Part shown: positions 1 to 6,797 of the stretch, piece after piece
Position numbering within the stretch: position 1 is the stretch's first letter
How the letters are laid out: each line of letters starts with the position of its first letter
Origin: an uncultured Oscillospiraceae bacterium
GTDB lineage: Bacteria; Bacillota; Clostridia; Oscillospirales; Ruminococcaceae
DNA length: 8,510 nt
Direction: 5' to 3'
Assembly: GCA_910578255.1 (NCBI GenBank)
Contig: CAJTQM010000001.1
Location: 140,526 to 149,035, forward strand
Notes under the pieces: generated by a model
What the model saw: only the letters and a program-made list of their open reading frames with translations
Database searches by the model: none
Told to the model about the DNA's origin: nothing
Position numbers and translations under genes: made by a program

Positions 1-375
1 CTGGCCAATATGGAGAACCGAGGTGTTTTCGATTACGGTATATGTACCAGCGCGGATTCGTTGGCTTTTGCGTGGGGATACAGTTCGCAGCTAAGCTGCA
101 CGCTGCAGGATTACGACGGGACTTCTGATGTTACAATGGTTCTCGATGTGCAGGAGATACTGGAAAACCAGGAATTAATTATAAAATCGGGAGAAGCCGT
201 TTTATACGAAGGGCCAATTCAGCAGCAGCTGGAGGTAAAGATTCCGGCGGACTGTATGGACAATGGACGGATTTTGCTGAAAATCGAGTATCCGCGCGCC
301 CGAACAGCGCGCCTGACCGATCCGCAAAATGTGTTCATTATCTCTGTTTTATTCAACGCCATTACATTCAAATAA
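1..375 (+). CDS. C-terminal part of a surface-glycan membrane enzyme (DUF7024-like tail), partial
   Basis: The frame is open to the left edge of the window and ends at TAA 373-375. An ATG lies at position 10, but no Shine-Dalgarno precedes it, so this is read as the 3' end of a longer gene. The visible ~124 residues contain no membrane segment or catalytic motif. They look like a beta-sandwich: alternating hydrophobic strands such as VTMVLDVQEI, then VKIPADCMDNGRILLKIEYP, ending in a hydrophobic strand. This pattern resembles the C-terminal accessory domain (DUF7024-like) found on membrane glycosyltransferases and sulfatase/phosphoglycerol-transferase-like proteins of Firmicutes and Bacteroidetes. 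The resemblance is from memory of the pattern, not from a search. The next gene starts 21 nt downstream on the same strand, so it is probably the upstream member of the same surface-polymer operon. The catalytic part lies outside the window. Confidence 0.55.
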   Translation: MANMENRGVFDYGICTSADSLAFAWGYSSQLSCTLQDYDGTSDVTMVLDVQEILENQELIIKSGEAVLYEGPIQQQLEVKIPADCMDNGRILLKIEYPRARTARLTDPQNVFIISVLFNAITFK

Positions 376-396
376 AATTTTTAGGGGGAAACAACT

Positions 397-570
397 ATGT
401 ACATCGATCCGTCAGCAACATCTTATATCATTCAGATCATCGCAGGTGTGGTGATTACCTGCGGCGTAGTAGTAGGCGCGTTTTGGGGAAAAATTAAGGC
501 GGCGTTCCAGAAAAGGAAGATTGCACGCATGGAAAAGCAGCTGACCAAGGAGCGGGAGCAGAAGGATTAA
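397..570 (+). CDS. 57-residue single-span membrane peptide of surface-polysaccharide loci
   Basis: This small gene starts at ATG 397 with a strong AGGGGG Shine-Dalgarno at 383-388 (8 nt spacing) and ends at TAA 568-570. The product opens with MYIDPSATSYIIQIIAGVV, has one hydrophobic segment at about residues 10-30, and then a strongly basic and charged tail (KIKAAFQKRKIARMEKQ..., residues 32-57) that should face the cytoplasm and could form a short amphipathic helix. Tiny proteins beginning M-Y-(I/L)-D-P and carrying one hydrophobic span are familiar to me from clostridial capsule and sulfatase-like loci, where they have no assigned function. It sits between the putative glycan enzyme and the insertase-transferase fusion, 88 nt before the latter, which suggests a subunit or scaffold role at the membrane. 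That role is inference. Confidence 0.8.
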   Translation: MYIDPSATSYIIQIIAGVVITCGVVVGAFWGKIKAAFQKRKIARMEKQLTKEREQKD

Positions 571-658
571 GCGAAAAAAATAGATCCGATAAACCACCGG
601 GGGCCCCATTGGGGCGGGCGCGGGGCAATTTTACACAAAGGAGAGGAAGACAAGCCGT

Positions 659-2752
659 ATGTTCCAACCAGTGATAGATTTGCTCGGCTGGCTGATGGGG
701 GTGTGCTATGCCTTTGTCGGCAGCTACGGGGCGGCAATACTGCTGTTTACCGTGGCGGTGAAGATCATATTTTTGCCGCTGAGCGTTTGGCAGCAGAAAA
801 ACGCCATTAAAATGGTGAAAATCCAGCCGGAGGTCAACCAAATCAAGGCGCAGTATATCAACGATTCCGCAAAGGCCGGAGAAGAGCAGCTTGCCCTGTA
901 TAAAAAGGCCGGCTATCGGCCCTTGGTTGGACTGATTCCCACATTGATCCAAATTCCGCTGATCATCGGCGTCATCAGCGTGGTGTACAATCCGCTTCGC
1001 TATCTGCTGAAAATCGATTCCGCCTCGGTGCAGGCACTTCGTTTGGGCTTGTCCGCCCTTCTTGGAACGGACAAGCTTGGCCTTGCGTGGCAGGTGGAGG
1101 CGATCCGGCTGCTGGAGAGCGGAGAGTTGACGGCGGCCGCCTCGGCTGCGGGCGCGCCGGTGGATGCGCTGCTGGCGGCGCTGCGGGGGTTGGACCGCAC
1201 CTTCTTAGGCTGTGATCTGCTGCAAACGCCGGGCTTTCACGGGGCGATCCTTTTGTATCCTATCCTCGCCGTTGCCAGCACCTGGCTATTGTGTGTGCTG
1301 CAAAACCGCTCGAACGTTCTGCAGCGCGAGCAGGAGGGCTTTGGCCACTGGGGAACCTCGCTTCTTATGATTTTGCTGGCGGCCTATCTGTCGTTTGCTG
1401 TTCCGGCCGCCGCGGTGCTGTATTGGACGGCGGGGAATCTTTTGTCGATCGCCGTTATGTATTTGATGAATGCGGTGATCGACCCGCGCAGGCACATTGA
1501 TTACGCGGCGCTGGAGCAAAGCAAGAGAATGCTTGCCGACGCGGCAAAGCACAAAAAATCCAAAAAGGAAATAAAGGAAGAGGCGCGGCTGAGCAAGGCG
1601 GATTACAAGCGCTTTTTCGCGGAAAGCGCCGAAAAAAAGGAGCTTGTCTTCTATTCTGTGCGGGGCGGCTTTTACCGTTATTACAAGGGCCTGATCGAGC
1701 ACATTCTGTCAAGCAGCGATATTGTGATCCACTATGTGACAAGCGATCTGCACGACGAGGTGTTTTCGATGCAGAGCGAAAAATTCAAGGCTTATTACAT
1801 AGACGGCAACGAGTTGATCTATTGGTTTATGAAGCTGGATACGGACGTTATGGTCATGACGATGCCGGAGCTGGAAAAATACTATTACAAACGGTCGCTG
1901 GTGCGCAAGGACATCGACTATATTTATGTGTTCCACGCGATGGTGAGCACCCACATGATTTACCGGACAGGCGCTTTCGACTGCTACGACACCATCTTCT
2001 GTGTGGGGCCGCACCACGTCCGGGAGATCCGGGAGACGGAAAAGCTGTGCGGTCTGCCCCCGAAACGGCTGGTCGAATTCGGGTACCCGTTGCTGGATGA
2101 TTTGATCGGCCATTACCAGAGCCTGGCCCATGAGAAAAACGAGCGGTTCCAGGTTCTGATTGCGCCTTCCCATCACGAGGGCAATATTATGGACAGCTGC
2201 CTGGACGCGCTGCTCGCCTCTTTGGCGGGCCACGGTTGGCGCATCATCGTGCGCCCGCACCCCCAGTACGTCAAGCGAAACCCCGCAAGAATAGCCGAAC
2301 TGAAAAACCGGTACAAAGCGGCGGGGGATATTGCATTCGAGACGGATTTTTCCACCAACGAAAGCCAATACCGCTCGGATGTGATGATCACCGACTGGTC
2401 GGGTATTTCGATGGAGTTTTCCTTTGCAACGTTAAAGCCGTGCATTTACATTGATACGCCCATGAAGGTATTAAACCCGGATTGGGAAAAATATGAGAGC
2501 CGCCCGGCGCTGCTTGAAATACGCAGCCAGATCGGACAATCCTTCCGGCTGGACGAGGTGGACAGGATCGGCCAAACCGTCGCCGACATCCAACAGGGAA
2601 AGATCCTGGACCAGGCGTCGATTGCAAAAATGATCGGGCAATATGTCTACCATGTAGGCGATTACGGCGCGGCGGGCGCAAGCTATATCATACAGGAAAT
2701 TGAGGAAAATAGGGCCAAAAATCCAAAAGACGGGAGGGCACAGAATACTTGA
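659..2752 (+). CDS. YidC/Oxa1-like membrane module fused to a CDP-glycerol glycerophosphotransferase-like domain
   Basis: The start is ATG 659, preceded by AAAGGAGAGG at 637-646. The product has 697 residues. Residues ~1-275 look like a Gram-positive YidC/Oxa1 insertase: a hydrophobic span at 22-42 followed by LPLSVWQQKNAIKM and IQPEVNQIKAQY, then GYRPLVGLIPTLIQIPLIIGV (86-106), and further spans near 194-213, 233-254 and 257-273. The groove-facing basic residue of the family is Lys35. Residues ~285-325 are a lysine-rich charged linker. Residues ~327-680 resemble the catalytic part of TagB/TagF-type CDP-glycerol glycerophosphotransferases: His426 in VFHAMVS, the RPHPQ motif (His534), and ITDWSGISMEF (579-587), equivalent to the family TDYSS..FD motif with Glu for Asp. 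The family moves glycerol phosphate or similar groups from CDP carriers onto wall polymers at the inner membrane face. Here the YidC part may act as membrane anchor or polymer channel rather than a general insertase. The stop overlaps the next start (TTGA). Confidence 0.85.
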   Translation: MFQPVIDLLGWLMGVCYAFVGSYGAAILLFTVAVKIIFLPLSVWQQKNAIKMVKIQPEVNQIKAQYINDSAKAGEEQLALYKKAGYRPLVGLIPTLIQIPLIIGVISVVYNPLRYLLKIDSASVQALRLGLSALLGTDKLGLAWQVEAIRLLESGELTAAASAAGAPVDALLAALRGLDRTFLGCDLLQTPGFHGAILLYPILAVASTWLLCVLQNRSNVLQREQEGFGHWGTSLLMILLAAYLSFAVPAAAVLYWTAGNLLSIAVMYLMNAVIDPRRHIDYAALEQSKRMLADAAKHKKSKKEIKEEARLSKADYKRFFAESAEKKELVFYSVRGGFYRYYKGLIEHILSSSDIVIHYVTSDLHDEVFSMQSEKFKAYYIDGNELIYWFMKLDTDVMVMTMPELEKYYYKRSLVRKDIDYIYVFHAMVSTHMIYRTGAFDCYDTIFCVGPHHVREIRETEKLCGLPPKRLVEFGYPLLDDLIGHYQSLAHEKNERFQVLIAPSHHEGNIMDSCLDALLASLAGHGWRIIVRPHPQYVKRNPARIAELKNRYKAAGDIAFETDFSTNESQYRSDVMITDWSGISMEFSFATLKPCIYIDTPMKVLNPDWEKYESRPALLEIRSQIGQSFRLDEVDRIGQTVADIQQGKILDQASIAKMIGQYVYHVGDYGAAGASYIIQEIEENRAKNPKDGRAQNT
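2732..2752 (+). promoter_or_regulatory. SD and TTGA stop/start overlap setting a TTG start
   Basis: GGGAGGG at 2732-2738 lies 10 nt before TTG 2749-2751, whose last two bases form part of the TGA stop (2750-2752) of the preceding gene. The next in-frame ATG (2782) would remove the first beta strand of the nucleotide-binding domain just before its HGGH motif, so TTG 2749 is preferred. The overlap implies translational coupling between the transferase fusion and the PEP mutase fusion. Confidence 0.75.
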
Positions 2753-4059
2753 ACGAGAGGAAAAAGACCGTATATCTTTGCATGAGCACCGATGTGCTAC
2801 ATGGAGGACACATTGAGATAATCCGAAAAGCGGCGGAACTGGGGGATTTGACCGTCGGCGTGCTGACCGACGAGGTGGTTGCTACATACAAAAGATACCC
2901 GATGCTTTCGTGTGAAGAGAGAATGAAGATCGTTTCGGGGATCAAGGGCGTCTGCCGTGTTGTGAAACAGGATGAGATCAGCTATCAAAAGCCCCTGAAG
3001 GAATTTCAGCCGGACTACATTGTACACGGGGACGATTGGCGCACCGGGTTTCAGGCGCCGGTGCGGGAGGAGTGTATCCGCCTTTTAAAGGCGTACGGCG
3101 GAGAACTGGTAGAGTTTCCCTACTCGCAGAACAGCGAATACGAGGCGCTGGAGGCTGCGGTGCGGGCGCGGCTGTCCATTCCGGATTACCGCCGGGGCCG
3201 GTTAAAGCATCTGCTGGAGGAAAAGGGATTTGTCACCTGTATTGAGGCACACAACGGCATAACGGGCCTGATTGCGGAAACGGCATGCGTTCCAGAACAG
3301 GGAAAGGCGCGCCAGTTTGACGGGATGTGGGTGTCGAGCCTCTGCGATTCAACGGCCAAGGGAAAGCCGGACATTGAACTGGTGGATTTCTCCAGCCGCA
3401 TGGCGACGATCAACGACATCATGGAGGTCACAACTAAGCCGATTATTTTAGACGGGGATACCGGCGGACTGACGGAGCATTTTGTCTATACGGTGCGCAG
3501 CCTGGAGCGGATTGGCGTTTCGGCCGTCATCATCGAGGACAAGGTGGGACTCAAGAAAAATTCGCTGTTCGGCACTGAGGTAGAGCAGACGCAGGACGGC
3601 ATCGAAAATTTCTGCGAAAAGATCCGCGCCGGAAAGGCGGCGCAGAAGACAAAGGACTTTTTGATTATCGCGCGCATTGAAAGCCTGATTCTGGAAAAAG
3701 GGATTGATGACGCGCTGGACCGCGCGCGAGCCTATGTAAAAGCGGGCGCGGACGGGATTATGATCCACAGTAGGCAAAAATCGCCCGAGGAGATTTTTGC
3801 GTTTGTGGACCGTTTTCGCTGCGAAAACAGGCACTCCAACCTTGTTGTAGTGCCTACATCCTTTAACAGCGTGACAGAAGAGGAGTTCAAGGCGCGAGGC
3901 GTTAACGTGGTGATTTACGCGAATCATCTGATCCGTAGCAGCTTTCCGGCCATGAAGAAAACGGCGGAAGCGATTTTGAAAAACCACCGCGCAAAGGAGG
4001 CAGACGAGACATACTGTATGCCGATTAAAGAAATTTTATCGTTGATTCCGGAAGAATAG
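2749..4059 (+). CDS. aepX: Bifunctional cytidylyltransferase-phosphoenolpyruvate mutase (Fom1-like architecture)
   Basis: The product has 436 residues from a TTG start. Residues ~5-142 form a cytidylyltransferase-like domain with the nucleotide-binding HxGH motif as HGGH (18-21), followed by YPMLSCEER and YIVHGDDWR. Residues ~155-430 are PEP mutase, which rearranges PEP to phosphonopyruvate and founds almost all phosphonate pathways. The diagnostic EDKx5NS signature is intact (EDKVGLKKNS, 263-272). By comparison with the mussel enzyme, the active-site set is present: Asp200, Asp235 and Asp237 (LDGDTG), Glu263, Lys269, Asn271, Arg309 and His340. This separates it from methylisocitrate lyase-type relatives. 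The order cytidylyltransferase then PEP mutase matches Fom1, whose N-terminal domain cytidylylates 2-hydroxyethylphosphonate. In the N-terminal domain the C-terminal ISST-type motif is replaced by SQNSEYEAL (126-134), so its activity or substrate may differ. The next gene begins 12 nt downstream. Confidence 0.92.
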   Translation: MNERKKTVYLCMSTDVLHGGHIEIIRKAAELGDLTVGVLTDEVVATYKRYPMLSCEERMKIVSGIKGVCRVVKQDEISYQKPLKEFQPDYIVHGDDWRTGFQAPVREECIRLLKAYGGELVEFPYSQNSEYEALEAAVRARLSIPDYRRGRLKHLLEEKGFVTCIEAHNGITGLIAETACVPEQGKARQFDGMWVSSLCDSTAKGKPDIELVDFSSRMATINDIMEVTTKPIILDGDTGGLTEHFVYTVRSLERIGVSAVIIEDKVGLKKNSLFGTEVEQTQDGIENFCEKIRAGKAAQKTKDFLIIARIESLILEKGIDDALDRARAYVKAGADGIMIHSRQKSPEEIFAFVDRFRCENRHSNLVVVPTSFNSVTEEEFKARGVNVVIYANHLIRSSFPAMKKTAEAILKNHRAKEADETYCMPIKEILSLIPEE

Positions 4060-4071
4060 GGAGGAAGAAAA

Positions 4072-5502
4072 ATGGATTTACAGGAGAGGGTACGTTTGAA
4101 AAAAGCGGATCGCAGCGAGTTGTACAGCTTGGAGCCGCCGTTTCCCTATACGAATTTTCTGATTGAACTTTCCAACGCGTGTAATCATGCATGTCTGTTC
4201 TGCGCACATCAAAAAATGAAGCGCAAGGTGGGAAAGATTGATCCCAAGATGGCGGAGCGTGTGCTGCGTCAGGCGTATGAGTTGGGCACGCGGGAGGTAG
4301 GGCTGTACGCGACGGGCGAGCCGTTTATCGTACCGGAATTAGCGGATTATGTCAAGCTTGCCAAAGACATCGGCTACGAATACGTCTATATCACCTCCAA
4401 CGGCGCGTTGGCCACGCCGGAGCGTATCCGCGCGGTTGTGGACGCGGGGGTAGACAGCGTGAAATTTTCTATCAACGCGCCGGAGCGCAAAATGTACGCA
4501 TTCATTCATGGCAAAGACGATTTTGACACGGTGATGGAGAACCTCAAATATCTGAACCAATACCGAAAAGAGAGCGGGCGCTCATTTAAGATTTATGTCA
4601 CGGGAATCCTCACCCGCTTTACGGAAGCGATGCGGGACGACTACTTTACGGTGTTCGAGGGACTTGCCGATCAGATCGTGTTCAAGGATGTGTACAATCA
4701 GGGCGGCTATATGCCGGAGATCGATTATCTGCTGCGGTGCACCCATGATAAGGAGGTTTACCGGCGCTGTAATCTGCCGTTTGACGCGCTGTGCGTAACA
4801 TGCGAGGGATATTTGTCGGTGGAAAATGCCGACTTCGAGAATATGCTGATTGTGGCTGATCTGAACAAGGTGTCTTTAAAAGACGGCTGGTACGGTGAGA
4901 AGATGAAGGAAGTGCGTCGGATGTTTTTACAAGACAAGCTGTGCGGAACACTGTGCGACGGATGCGTTCACCACAAGCAGCTTCCGGCCCAGCCGCTGAT
5001 GCCCGAATACGCCACGCCCAACGACGACATCTATGTGGATTATCCGGTACGCAAGCGAATTAAGGACGCGGGCTTTGACTACCAAAAGCTTGTTTACGTG
5101 CCGATGGCGGCGGATATCATTCATCCGGGACACATTCATATTCTGCGCGTTGCCAGCAGTCTGGGCCGCGTAGTGGTCGGCCTTTTCAGCGACGAGGCGA
5201 TTCGGTCGTACAAGCCGGAGCCGTACATGAACTATGAGCAGCGGAAAATGGTGGTGGAAAGCATCCAGGGGGTTGCCCTTGTGGTGGAGCAGTCGAGCAA
5301 GGATTACGAACAGAACCTGCGGAAATTTAAGCCGGACTATATGGTACATGGAACCGATTGGCGGGAGGGCCCGCTGGCGGCCGTTCGTCAAAAGGCGTTC
5401 GATATTATGGCGGAATGGGGCGGCGAAATCGTGGAGCCGGAATATACACAGGGTATTTCATCCACCGAACTGAAGAAAAAAGCGAAAGAGGCCCTGCAAT
5501 GA
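4072..5502 (+). CDS. Radical SAM/SPASM-like protein fused to a cytidylyltransferase
   Basis: ATG 4072 follows GGGAGG (4059-4064). The product has 476 residues. Residues ~25-205 are a radical SAM core with the CxxxCxxC cluster motif (Cys37, Cys41, Cys44) and a TGEP motif (81-84) at the GGE position that contacts SAM. Further cysteines at 233, 241, 244, 291, 295 and 298 resemble an SPASM-type auxiliary iron-sulfur region. Residues ~338-476 are a cytidylyltransferase-like domain with HPGH (351-354), MNYEQRKMVVE, YMVHGTDWREG and the family-typical GISSTELKK (461-469). This domain is clearly paralogous to the N-terminal domain of the preceding gene product. There is no cobalamin-binding domain before the radical SAM core, so it is not a B12-dependent methylase of the Fom3 kind. 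A plausible role is radical chemistry on a phosphonate or glycan precursor coupled to its activation as a CMP conjugate. The reaction itself cannot be named. The gene ends in an ATGA overlap with the decarboxylase gene. Confidence 0.88.
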   Translation: MDLQERVRLKKADRSELYSLEPPFPYTNFLIELSNACNHACLFCAHQKMKRKVGKIDPKMAERVLRQAYELGTREVGLYATGEPFIVPELADYVKLAKDIGYEYVYITSNGALATPERIRAVVDAGVDSVKFSINAPERKMYAFIHGKDDFDTVMENLKYLNQYRKESGRSFKIYVTGILTRFTEAMRDDYFTVFEGLADQIVFKDVYNQGGYMPEIDYLLRCTHDKEVYRRCNLPFDALCVTCEGYLSVENADFENMLIVADLNKVSLKDGWYGEKMKEVRRMFLQDKLCGTLCDGCVHHKQLPAQPLMPEYATPNDDIYVDYPVRKRIKDAGFDYQKLVYVPMAADIIHPGHIHILRVASSLGRVVVGLFSDEAIRSYKPEPYMNYEQRKMVVESIQGVALVVEQSSKDYEQNLRKFKPDYMVHGTDWREGPLAAVRQKAFDIMAEWGGEIVEPEYTQGISSTELKKKAKEALQ

Positions 5503-6671
5503 GAGCGGAGGAATTGACAGCGGCGCTGGGAGCGGATTTTTACGCCGGCGTTCCGGATTCACAGCTGAAGGCGCTGTGCGACCATCTGATGGAGCGCTAC
5601 CAAACCGATCCGAAGCACCACGTTATTGCAGCGAACGAGGGGAACTGCGCCGCGCTGGCGGCGGGATATTTCCTCGCGACCGGGAAAACGCCGGTTGTAT
5701 ACCTGCAGAATTCGGGTATTGGCAACATCGTCAACCCGGTGGCCTCGCTGCTGCATGAAAAGGTTTATGCGGTCCCGATGATTTTTGTGGTCGGCTGGCG
5801 CGGCGAGCCGGGCGTGTACGACGAGCCGCAGCACATTTATCAGGGCGAGGTCACGCTGCAGCTGCTGGAGGACATGGGAATGGCGACGTTTGTGTTGCAC
5901 CAAAGCACAACTAAGGAGGAGCTGGCGGCAGCGATGGAGCGGTTTCGGCCGTTGCTTGCGGCAGGCGGACAGGCGGCAATCGTGGTGCGCAAGGGCTCGC
6001 TGACAGGCGGTCGGCCGGTGGCATATCAAAACGATGCGGTCATCGTGCGGGAGGAAGCGATCCGCCGCATTGCGGCTGCGGCGGGAACAGACCCGGTCGT
6101 ATCCACAACCGGGAAGGCCAGCCGGGAACTGTTCGAGATCCGCGAGGCAAACGGGCAGGGCCACCAATTCGATTTTCTGACGGTGGGTTCCATGGGCCAC
6201 GCGTCCTCCATCGCGCTTGGCATCGCGTTGCAAAGGCCGGAAAAACGGGTCTGGTGCATCGACGGGGACGGCGCGGCGCTGATGCACATGGGCGCGATGG
6301 CCGTGATTGGCGCCGCACATCCGGCGAATCTGATCCATATGATCCTCAACAACGGCGCGCACGAGACGGTAGGCGGTATGCCGACGGCTGCCAGAAAGAT
6401 TGATTTGCCCGCAATCGCGCGCGCCTGCGGTTACGAAAGCGCTACGCGCGTGGATACGCTGTGCGAGTTGGACGCGGCGCTCGCCGCAGTAAAAGGGGGA
6501 AAATGCCCTGCCCTGCTTGAAATACGCTGTGCCATCTCTTCCCGCAAAGATCTCGGCCGGCCTACCGCCTCACCCCCAAAAAACAAGCAGGCATTTATGG
6601 AAATGCTGAGGGATATGGGGGAAAACGAATCAGAAACAGGATGCTCTGGAAGTTTCAGCCGCGAAAAATAA
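5499..6671 (+). CDS. aepY: Phosphonopyruvate decarboxylase (TPP-dependent)
   Basis: The product has 390 residues. The start is ATG 5499, overlapping the previous stop as ATGA with GAAAGAGG at 5484-5491; a longer open frame reaching further upstream only shadows the previous gene. The enzyme decarboxylates phosphonopyruvate to phosphonoacetaldehyde, which pulls the unfavourable PEP mutase equilibrium forward. Residues ~5-165 hold the pyrimidine-binding domain with the catalytic glutamate in NEGN (Glu47). Residues ~185-345 hold the pyrophosphate domain with SMGHASSIALG (231-241) and the TPP/Mg motif GDG (256-258) through NN (284-285), followed by GAHETVGGMPT. The tail RKDLGRPTASPPKNKQAF is typical of AepY-type enzymes rather than sulfopyruvate decarboxylase. 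Length fits the family. The last ~18 residues are Ser/Glu-rich and variable. No obvious terminator follows within the next 120 nt. The aminotransferase or dehydrogenase expected to use the product is not next to it. Confidence 0.93.
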   Translation: MRAEELTAALGADFYAGVPDSQLKALCDHLMERYQTDPKHHVIAANEGNCAALAAGYFLATGKTPVVYLQNSGIGNIVNPVASLLHEKVYAVPMIFVVGWRGEPGVYDEPQHIYQGEVTLQLLEDMGMATFVLHQSTTKEELAAAMERFRPLLAAGGQAAIVVRKGSLTGGRPVAYQNDAVIVREEAIRRIAAAAGTDPVVSTTGKASRELFEIREANGQGHQFDFLTVGSMGHASSIALGIALQRPEKRVWCIDGDGAALMHMGAMAVIGAAHPANLIHMILNNGAHETVGGMPTAARKIDLPAIARACGYESATRVDTLCELDAALAAVKGGKCPALLEIRCAISSRKDLGRPTASPPKNKQAFMEMLRDMGENESETGCSGSFSREK

Positions 6672-6797
6672 AACGCCTCTGCGCCCTTGCGTAATGCCGA
6701 ACCGATTGCCGGGGACGGCCCTTCTGCAAGCCACATTTCACATAGGCTGGGCGAAAATTCCAAAGCGAGTTATATTCATGAGACGGAATAAAAAACC

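Noticed and set aside
603..615. GCCCC-ATT-GGGGC hairpin before the YidC fusion gene as a terminator
   Set aside because: The stem is only 5 bp and no T-run follows. At most it is a weak leader structure.
1709..2368. Minus-strand 219-residue open frame opposite the transferase domain
   Set aside because: It is an antisense shadow of a well-supported gene and has no recognisable motif.
5358..5498. Upstream extension of the phosphonopyruvate decarboxylase frame
   Set aside because: The in-frame extension lies entirely within the coding sequence of the radical SAM fusion. ATG 5499 has a proper SD and the ATGA overlap, and family alignment starts there.
5559..6362. Minus-strand 267-residue open frame opposite the decarboxylase
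   Set aside because: It is a shadow of the GC-rich coding strand: rich in His/Arg, no SD, no domain pattern.
6708..6719. GCCG-GGGA-CGGC hairpin after the decarboxylase gene as operon terminator
   Set aside because: Four base pairs with no T-run are not enough for an intrinsic terminator.
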